From NCBI GenBank assembly GCA_016189845.1, contig JACPRT010000169.1:1-14977 (forward strand): a DNA stretch of 14,977 nucleotides, written 5' to 3'. Both the position numbers and the translations under genes were made by a program. This document shows positions 7,133 to 13,014 of the stretch, piece by piece; the first letter of the stretch is position 1, and each line of letters opens with the position of its first letter. This stretch comes from Chloroflexota bacterium. GTDB taxonomy: Bacteria; Chloroflexota; Dehalococcoidia; Lucifugimonadales; Lucifugimonadaceae. Under the pieces are notes generated by a model that saw only the letters and a list, made by a program, of their open reading frames with translations, was not told the origin of the DNA and ran no database searches.

Positions 7133-9124
7133 ATGACCGAACAGCTCAATGGACAGAAGAACGGAAAGAGGCCGAAACCTCCTTCGCCTGCGGTACGGCC
7201 TCTCGGACCAGTACCGAACCTCGAGGACCACGTCCCGCCCGACTGGTGGCGGCGCATCTTCAACTCCGTATATCTCAAGACCGATTCCGACGTTGTCGGC
7301 GACCCCAACATCACCCGCAACGAAGTCGACCTCTTCATCTCGACCCTGAACCTGCAGCAGCCGGACGCGCGTGTGCTGGATTTGTGCTGCGGCCAGGGGC
7401 GGCACACGTTTGAGCTGGCCAGCCGCGGTTTCATGAACGTCGAAGGGTTCGACCGGTCGCACTACCTGATCCAGAAGGCCCGGGCAACCGCCCGTTCCTC
7501 CAATCTGCGAGCGAAATTCCGGGAGGGCGACGCCCGCAAGCTTCCGTACAACCCGGACTCGTTCGACTTCGTGCTGATGCTGGGAAATAGCTTTGGCTAC
7601 TTCGAGACGGTCCACGACGACGCTCGAGTGTTGCGGGAGATATTCCGCGTCCTGCGCCCGTCAGGGCGGCTCCTGATCGACGTGGCCGACGGCGAGTGGC
7701 TGCGGGCTAACTACGAACCACGATCGTGGGAGTGGCTCGACAAAAAGCATTTCGTCTGCCGGGAGCGCACGCTCTCCGCGGACGGACAGCGCATGATCTC
7801 CCGTGAGGTCGTGACCCACGTTGAGAAGGGCGTCATCGCCGACCAGTTCTACGCCGAACGCCTGTACACACGGGAACACCTGGCGGGGCTGTTGTCGGCC
7901 GCAGGGCTGTCCGACGTCCAGTTCGACGCCGAGATCAAGACGGATTCGGCCCGCAACCAGGACCTGGGCATGATGGGGCGGCGCATCATCGCCACCGCCA
8001 CGGTCCGGAAGGACTGGGCCGTGCAACGCCTGAAGGCTTCCGGGGCGCTACGCCAGGTGGTCGTGATACAGGGCGACCCCGACCGCCCGGACCGGCTCAA
8101 GCCCGACGCGCGCTTCGACAAGGACGACATCGAGACGATCGACACCCTGAAGTCGGCCCTCCAGCAGATCGAGGGTTACCACTTCACGTATCTGGACAAG
8201 CATGCCACGCTGATCGACGACCTCCGGCGGCTGAAGCCGAAGATCGATTACGCGTTCAACCTGTGCGACGAAGGCTTTAACAACGAGGCTCGCAAGGAGC
8301 TGCACGTCCCTGCCCTGCTGGAGCAGATCGGGATCCCGTACACCGGCGGCAACCCGCAGTGTCTCGCGTACTGCTACGACAAGGCGCTGGTCCGGGGCAT
8401 TGCGGAGCAGCTTGGCGTCCCGGTGCCCAGGGCCATCTTCGTAAAGCCTGAAGACACGACTTTCGACATGAAGCTCAGCCTCCCGGTGATCGTGAAGCCG
8501 AATTTTGGCGATTCCAGCTTCGGGATCACGCAGCGGAGCGTCGCCAACGACCACGGCGAGTTGCTGAACGCGATCTCGGACATCCGCACACGGTTTGGCT
8601 ACGAAAAGCCGATCCTGGTCGAGGAGTTCCTGACCGGCGACGACCTCAGCATCGGCATCCTGGGCAATCCGCCGACCTCGTACACGGTCTTGCCGATCAC
8701 CAGGGAGGACTACTCCGCGGTCCCGGCCGACCTGCCGAAGATCTGCGGGTACGAGGCGAAGTGGCAGCCGGACTCACCATACTGGAACATCAAGTCCGTA
8801 CGAGCCGAACTGCCGGCGAAGACGGAGGAAGACATCGTCGAGCTCTCGCTCCGGCTGTTCGAAAGGCTGGAGTGTCGCGACTACGCCCGGCTCGACTGGC
8901 GTCTCGACTCTCGCGGGCGTCCTCGCCTGCTCGAGGTCAATCCAAACCCGGGCTGGTGCTGGGATGGCCACCTGGCGAAGATGGCCGCCCTCGGCGGCAT
9001 GTCGTACTCGGACCTGCTCGCGAACATCCTGCGGGCGGCGGAGCGACGCATCGCGAGCGACCCGGCGTTCGCCGGGGTGTTCCTGAGCAGCGACGCAACG
9101 GCGCGGCCGGCGGTTGCCGGATAG
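7133..9124 (+). CDS. Fusion of class I SAM-dependent methyltransferase and D-Ala-D-Ala-ligase-like ATP-grasp enzyme
   Basis: A 663-residue two-domain enzyme of unknown product. Residues 1-28 are a Lys/Pro-rich tail. Residues about 35-292 form a Rossmann methyltransferase, with the SAM-binding motif VLDLCCGQGRH at 81-91, an acidic GFDRS strand, EGDARKLPY, and FDFVLMLGNSFGY. Residues about 295-655 resemble D-Ala-D-Ala ligase: a pre-ATP-grasp region with VPALLEQIGIPYTGG, DKALVRG, the ATP-binding lysine Lys455 in VIVKPNFGDSSFG, VEEFLTGDD, and the metal-binding loop LEVNPNPG (Glu601, Asn603). Both domains look complete, so one chain probably adds a methyl group and forms an amide or peptide bond. 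The gene stands alone between two repeat-bearing gaps. It is not the housekeeping Ddl, which lacks a methyltransferase. ATG at 7133 is chosen for its ribosome binding site; GTG at 7121 would add four residues. Confidence 0.9.
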   Translation: MTEQLNGQKNGKRPKPPSPAVRPLGPVPNLEDHVPPDWWRRIFNSVYLKTDSDVVGDPNITRNEVDLFISTLNLQQPDARVLDLCCGQGRHTFELASRGFMNVEGFDRSHYLIQKARATARSSNLRAKFREGDARKLPYNPDSFDFVLMLGNSFGYFETVHDDARVLREIFRVLRPSGRLLIDVADGEWLRANYEPRSWEWLDKKHFVCRERTLSADGQRMISREVVTHVEKGVIADQFYAERLYTREHLAGLLSAAGLSDVQFDAEIKTDSARNQDLGMMGRRIIATATVRKDWAVQRLKASGALRQVVVIQGDPDRPDRLKPDARFDKDDIETIDTLKSALQQIEGYHFTYLDKHATLIDDLRRLKPKIDYAFNLCDEGFNNEARKELHVPALLEQIGIPYTGGNPQCLAYCYDKALVRGIAEQLGVPVPRAIFVKPEDTTFDMKLSLPVIVKPNFGDSSFGITQRSVANDHGELLNAISDIRTRFGYEKPILVEEFLTGDDLSIGILGNPPTSYTVLPITREDYSAVPADLPKICGYEAKWQPDSPYWNIKSVRAELPAKTEEDIVELSLRLFERLECRDYARLDWRLDSRGRPRLLEVNPNPGWCWDGHLAKMAALGGMSYSDLLANILRAAERRIASDPAFAGVFLSSDATARPAVAG

Positions 9125-9197
9125 CGGTTGCCAGACAACGTCGCCATGGCGGTCGCCTGCCAGGTAGCGGTTGCCGGGTAGCGCTTGCCAGACAACG
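9110..9197. repeat. 31-bp direct repeat made of 14-bp units, overlapping a stop codon
   Basis: Copies at 9110-9140 and 9167-9197 match at 29 of 31 positions. Each is built from two 14-bp units with consensus GCGGTTGCCRGRYA (9110, 9124, 9167, 9181), and a degenerate unit starts near 9149. The first copy covers the last codons and TAG stop of the fusion gene (9122-9124). The array therefore straddles coding and non-coding DNA. It resembles a short minisatellite grown by slippage; no function is evident. Confidence 0.75.
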
Positions 9198-9563
9198 GCA
9201 GGCCAGATAGCGTTTCAAGGCCGGCGCCATCTTCGTCCATCATGCGCGGCTTGCCCTCGTGCGTCACGCCGCGGGTTGCGTTACGAACACCCGCCGGGTT
9301 GCCCTACGTGATGCTCGGAAATCTGCTATCACGCCTCATATCTGATTCAGCCGAAAAGTGATATCAGTTTCGGCACCCTCCGCGAATTGGTATCACCCAT
9401 CCAATCTGATTCGGCCAGAATCTGATATCAGTTTCCGCAGGTGCCAGTTTGACGCCCCTTCTTCAGGCGCCCAAGCAATCACCTGGCCTCCAGGCGATCG
9501 AGAGCCTACGCCTCTACTGGCAAGGGTACCTGTGCGCCCGCCGCGGCGTGCAGACACGGGCTG
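9125..9563. other. 439-bp convergent intergenic region, repeat-rich
   Basis: Lies between the 3' ends of the fusion gene (plus) and the CoA-transferase gene (minus). It holds the second half of the 14/31-bp repeat array, the paired 53-bp TGATATCA elements, a CCGAAA/TTTCGG stem (9351-9373) and a small CCTGG-CCT-CCAGG stem (9482-9494). The short open frames across it have no recognisable protein features. No canonical terminator with a T run is visible. Confidence 0.6.
9321..9437. repeat. Paired 53-bp direct repeats centred on TGATATCA, 64-bp period
   Basis: Unit A (9321-9373) and unit B (9385-9437) align without gaps at 40 of 53 positions. Shared blocks are TATCAC, ATCTGATTC and TGATATCAGTTTC. 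Each contains the palindrome TGATATCA (9359-9366, 9423-9430); in unit B it extends to CTGATATCAG. In unit A the palindrome sits in the loop of a CCGAAA/TTTCGG stem, and in unit B GATTC/GAATC pair across GGCCA. The AT-rich composition stands out from its surroundings. It may be a protein-binding site or a dispersed intergenic repeat. Confidence 0.65.
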
Positions 9564-10796
9564 CTACACCCCCGTCTTGGTGGCCAGCACCCCTGCCACG
9601 CCTCTCTCTCGAAGTGACCCTATTTCGTCCGCCGAATAGCCTGCGAACGCAAGTATCTCGTCGGTGTGCTGGCCCAGGAATGGCGCAGCCGAACGGATGC
9701 GGCCAGGGGTTCCGGCCATCTTCACGGCGACGCCGATGTTGTGGACCTTCCCTGCCTTTGGGTGGTCCGTCACGACGTCCATGTCGCGGGCCTTGACCTG
9801 CTCGTCAGCCCATACCTGCGACATGTCGTAAATCGGCCCCGCCGGAATCCCGGCCTCCTCGAGCACCTTCAGCCAGTGCGCGGTCGGCCTGGTCGTGAAG
9901 GTACGCTCCAGCTCAGCTTCGAGCGCCTTCAGATTCCCCATCCGGGCGGCGTTGTTCACGAACCTCGAGTCGGTCAGCAGCTCCTCCCGCCCGATCGCGT
10001 GGCATAGCCGCTCCCAGTTCGGCTGGTTCGCTGCACCCAGGTTCATGTAGCCATCTTCGGTCCGCAGGGCCTGGTACGGCGCGGTCAGGCGGTGCGTCGA
10101 CCCGAGCGGCCCGGCGACGACGCCGGTCGCCAGATAGATGGCGGATTCCCACACGGTATAGGTGAGGGCAGACTCGAGCAGAGACGTCTCGAGGTACTGC
10201 CCCTCTCCCGTGCGCAGGCGATGTATGTAGGCGGTCAGGATGCCGTAGAGGGCGAACATGCCGGCGTTGAGATCGGCCACCGGAATTCCGGCCTTGATCG
10301 GCGGCATGCCAGGGTAGCCAGTGATCCCCATGATCCCGCTCATGCCCTGCGCCACCAGGTCGAAGCCAGCGCGTTTTGCGTAAGGGCCGGTCTTGCCAAA
10401 GCCGGATATCGAACAATAGACCAGGGCAGGGTTCAGCTTGCTCAGTTCGGCATAGCCGAGGCCCAATCGCTCCATCGTCCCCGGCCGATAGTTCTCGATG
10501 AGGATGTCGGAGCGGCGGGCGAGCCGCCTGAGCGCCTCCTTGCCTTCGTCGTCCCGCAGATCGAGCACGATGCTGCGCTTGTTGCGATTCAACTGCATGA
10601 ACGGCACGGATTCGCCGCCCGCGAACGGGCCCCAGGCTCGGACGTCGTCGCCCCCACCCGGTTTTTCTACCTTGATCACGTCGGCTCCCATGTCCGACAG
10701 GTGCATGGTGCAGAAGGGGCCGGCCAGGATCTGGCTGCAGTCCAGGACGACCACTCCCTCAAGAGGTTGTCGATTGAGGGGTTGTCGATCGGGCAT
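9564..10796 (-). CDS. CaiB/BaiF family III CoA-transferase
   Basis: Moves CoA between carboxylic acids, or racemises an acyl-CoA, in the cytoplasm. The 410-residue product is the usual length and begins MPDRQPLNRQPLEGVVVLDCSQILAGPFC. Family motifs follow in order: LSDMGADVIKVEKPGGGDDVR, LNRNKRSIVLDL, ILIENYRPGTMERLGLGY, ISGFGKTGPYAKRAGFDLVAQG, and GEGQYLETSLLESAL. The last has Glu where many relatives show GQxVDxSL. The open frame extends 148 codons further upstream, but that part only mirrors the SDR gene in another frame. ATG at 10796 is the true start, with AAGGAG 12 bases upstream. It follows the SDR gene by 47 bp on the same strand, so it is probably the last gene of a three-gene operon. 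Substrate unknown. Confidence 0.94.
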   Translation of the reverse strand: MPDRQPLNRQPLEGVVVLDCSQILAGPFCTMHLSDMGADVIKVEKPGGGDDVRAWGPFAGGESVPFMQLNRNKRSIVLDLRDDEGKEALRRLARRSDILIENYRPGTMERLGLGYAELSKLNPALVYCSISGFGKTGPYAKRAGFDLVAQGMSGIMGITGYPGMPPIKAGIPVADLNAGMFALYGILTAYIHRLRTGEGQYLETSLLESALTYTVWESAIYLATGVVAGPLGSTHRLTAPYQALRTEDGYMNLGAANQPNWERLCHAIGREELLTDSRFVNNAARMGNLKALEAELERTFTTRPTAHWLKVLEEAGIPAGPIYDMSQVWADEQVKARDMDVVTDHPKAGKVHNIGVAVKMAGTPGRIRSAAPFLGQHTDEILAFAGYSADEIGSLRERGVAGVLATKTGV

Positions 10797-10843
10797 CGTT
10801 GAGTGAGGCTCCTTCAGGTCAACGCGATCCGGGCATTCGCCAG

Positions 10844-11662
10844 CTATCGCTCGGTGAGCGACCCGCCGTTGATGTTGATGCCCTGCCCGGTGATATACCC
10901 GGCCCGCGGGCTGCACAGGAATCCGATCAGCTCGCCGACCTCGGCGTCGGTGCCGACTCGCTTCATCGGGATGTCGGCAACCCGCTTCTGCCAGAACTCG
11001 CCTCGACCCATCTTGTCCATTCGTGCGGTATCGGTGAGTCCCGGACAGACCGAGTTCACGGTGATCTGGTACTGCGCCAGCTCCTTGGCCAGGGCCTGCG
11101 TAAAACCGTCCACCGCGAAGTTGGCCGCGTTGTACGCCGCGGTGTTGGCAGAACCGCGCTTTCCGGCAGTCGACGATACGTTGACGATCCTGCCTCCCTG
11201 GGCCTGCTTGATCAGGTGCCTGGCGACGGCCTGGGAACACAGGAACGTCCCGACAACCTTCACGTTGATCACGTGGCGGAACATTTCTTCGGCGAGATCG
11301 ACGACGGGGACACGGTCGGCCCCGTAGGGGGCGGCGGCGTTGTTGACCAGGATATCGATCCTGCCGAACTCCTTGAGCGTCCGACCGATCAGTTCCTGAA
11401 CGTGCCCGGGATTCGCGACGTCGGAGACCAGAGGCAGCGCCCGGCTGCCGTGCGACCGTATCTCCTCGGCCACGCTCTGGATGTCACGCCACTTCGCCGC
11501 CTTCTCGTCGTCGGGGAAGGTCGATGGGTCGCGTCCCGTCCCGGTGACGACGACGTCGGCGCCCATCCTTGCGAGCACGCTCGCCGAAGCGCGGCCGATC
11601 CCGCGCATCCGCCCCGCCCCGGTGACGATCGCCACCTTCCCCTTCAATTCCCTGTCAGCCAT
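10844..11662 (-). CDS. SDR family oxidoreductase with Asn in place of the catalytic Lys
   Basis: Short-chain dehydrogenase/reductase of the classical 3-oxoacyl-ACP-reductase-like type, 272 residues. The nucleotide-binding start is KVAIVTGAGRMRGIGRA, a TGxxxGxG motif with two extra residues. ILVNNAAAP supplies the structural Asn, and NVSSTAGKRG the catalytic Ser. The active-site Tyr is Tyr177 in AAYNAANFAVDGF, but residue 181, which should be Lys in YxxxK, is Asn (codon AAC). The C-terminal VNSVCPGLTDT is typical. ATG at 11662 is preferred: GGGAGG lies six bases upstream. The GTG at 11665 directly before it would be too close. The ATG shares one base with the stop of the protease gene (TGATG), which implies translational coupling. 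It could be a reductase with altered chemistry or a non-catalytic relative. Confidence 0.92.
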   Translation of the reverse strand: MADRELKGKVAIVTGAGRMRGIGRASASVLARMGADVVVTGTGRDPSTFPDDEKAAKWRDIQSVAEEIRSHGSRALPLVSDVANPGHVQELIGRTLKEFGRIDILVNNAAAPYGADRVPVVDLAEEMFRHVINVKVVGTFLCSQAVARHLIKQAQGGRIVNVSSTAGKRGSANTAAYNAANFAVDGFTQALAKELAQYQITVNSVCPGLTDTARMDKMGRGEFWQKRVADIPMKRVGTDAEVGELIGFLCSPRAGYITGQGININGGSLTER

Positions 11663-12960
11663 CACTTGCCTCCCGTTGGTGTGGCGGGTACCGGCGTCGG
11701 TTGAGCACCGAGGACTACCGGGCCCGCGTACACATCCTGTCCCCTGACCAGAGTCACGTTGACGGTCTGCCCCGCGTTACGCTGGCGCAGCAATCTGGAT
11801 AGGTCGGTCAGGTCGCGGATCGCCCGTCCGTCGACCTGGATGATGATGTCGTCCACCATCAGCCCTGCGCCGTCCGCGGGCCCTCCCTTCCTGATCTCGA
11901 CGATCCCCACGCCGCGCCGTACGGGCAGTTTGGCGATCTGTGCCAGCGCCGGAGTGATGTTGATCCCTTCGATCCCGATATCGGGGATCGGCCGATTACC
12001 CTCGACGATCAGCAGTTGAGCGACCTGCAGCGCGGCGTTGATGGTAATCGCAAACCCGATGCGTTCGCCCGGGATCTCGGCGGTGTTGATCCCGATCACC
12101 TCGCCACGCATGTTGACGAGCGGCCCGCCGCTGTTGCCGGAGTTAATGGCTGCATCGGTCTGGATGAGGTCGGTCAGCAGTCCCCGGCCCGCGTTGATCG
12201 ACCGGTCGAGGGCGCTCACCACGCCCTTGCTCACTGTGGGACCGCCCGGCAGGGCCAGCGCATGGCCGATCGCAATGACGTCGTCGCCGACCCGCAGCGA
12301 CCTCGCATCGCCGAACTGGGGCGGTCCGACACCGGCAAGCGTGTCGATGCGGAGCACCGCGATATCGACACTCGGGTCCTCCCCCACCACCTGGGCCGCG
12401 AACACGCGGTCGTCGCTGAGGGTCACCGATATCTCCCGTGCCTCATCGACGACGTGCTGGTTGGTCAGGATCCTCCCCAGCTTGTCGAGGACGATTCCGG
12501 TCGCGGCGCCGGGACCGGAGAAGCCGTTCACCTGGATGTGAACGACCGACGGCCTTACGAGCTCCACGATATCGGCGGTTGTGATCCTGGTTGCCAGCGG
12601 AGTCGGTTGCGGGCGCGGGGTCGGCTGCACGGTCGGCGTGAAGGTAGGAGTCGCCTGCGGAGGTACCGGGGTCCGCGGGGTGGGAGTTGGACTGGGCTGC
12701 GGAGTCGGCTGCGCGGTCGGCGTGAAGGTAGGAGTCGCCTGCGGAGTTACCGGGGGCTGCGGCGGCGGAGTTGGACTGGGCTGCGAAGTCGGAGGGTTCG
12801 GAGAGGGGGCGGGAGGCGAGGCAGTGGGAGTGGGTATCGGCGAAGGCGTCTCAGTCACGGCCGTCGGCGTCGGACGAGCGCCCGGTACGCAGCCCGCGAT
12901 GACCAGCGCGGCGAAGCAGGCCGCCAGTCCCGGACGTATTACCCTGCGGGCGAGGATCAA
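11662..12960 (-). CDS. HtrA/DegP-like trypsin-family serine protease, lipoprotein with PDZ domain
   Basis: Probable cell-envelope quality-control protease, 432 residues. A basic N-terminus and hydrophobic stretch end in the lipobox IAGC, so Cys24 would be lipidated and the protein anchored outside the membrane. Residues about 28-125 form a Pro/Thr-rich linker with an internal 28-residue duplication. The protease domain (about 127-310) has the triad His169 (TNQHVVD), Asp199 (SVDIAVLRID) and Ser277 (NSGNSGGPL). One PDZ domain (about 325-420) follows, with GPADGAGLMVDDIIIQVDGRAI. The only start before the signal peptide is TTG at 12960, with GAGGGG eight bases upstream; an in-frame stop lies 24 bases further up. 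It overlaps the SDR start by one base and should be the first gene of the operon. Confidence 0.95.
   Translation of the reverse strand: MILARRVIRPGLAACFAALVIAGCVPGARPTPTAVTETPSPIPTPTASPPAPSPNPPTSQPSPTPPPQPPVTPQATPTFTPTAQPTPQPSPTPTPRTPVPPQATPTFTPTVQPTPRPQPTPLATRITTADIVELVRPSVVHIQVNGFSGPGAATGIVLDKLGRILTNQHVVDEAREISVTLSDDRVFAAQVVGEDPSVDIAVLRIDTLAGVGPPQFGDARSLRVGDDVIAIGHALALPGGPTVSKGVVSALDRSINAGRGLLTDLIQTDAAINSGNSGGPLVNMRGEVIGINTAEIPGERIGFAITINAALQVAQLLIVEGNRPIPDIGIEGINITPALAQIAKLPVRRGVGIVEIRKGGPADGAGLMVDDIIIQVDGRAIRDLTDLSRLLRQRNAGQTVNVTLVRGQDVYAGPVVLGAQPTPVPATPTGGK
12621..12788. repeat. 84-bp tandem duplication inside the HtrA linker
   Basis: Two head-to-tail copies, 12621-12704 and 12705-12788, are nearly identical over the first two thirds and drift later. 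The period is 28 codons, so the reading frame is kept. Both encode a Pro/Thr-rich linker segment containing PQATPTFTPT. This is recent in-frame expansion of the spacer between lipid anchor and protease domain. Confidence 0.85.
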
Positions 12961-12977
12961 GTATCCGTCCCCTCGTG

Positions 12978-13014
12978 GTGAACCCTAATCGTAACGCCCC
13001 ATATAATTGCCCGG
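12978..13014 (+). promoter_or_regulatory. Probable divergent promoter with perfect TATAAT
   Basis: The 54-bp gap between the two divergent TTG starts holds a consensus -10 box TATAAT at 13002-13007 on the plus strand, in an AT-rich patch unlike the GC-rich surroundings. The same patch read on the minus strand gives TTATAT (13006-13001), a fair -10 for the protease operon. A weak -35, GTGAAC at 12978-12983, is 18 bp upstream on the plus strand. The plus-strand transcript would begin near 13014, almost at the permease start. Confidence 0.5.

Noticed and set aside
9110..9437. CRISPR array
   Set aside because: The repeats are few and degenerate, spacing is uneven, one copy overlaps a coding region, and no cas gene is present.
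10797..11240. 148-codon N-terminal extension of the CoA-transferase frame
   Set aside because: It lacks family similarity and overlaps the SDR gene in another frame. The family N-terminus and a ribosome binding site fit ATG 10796.
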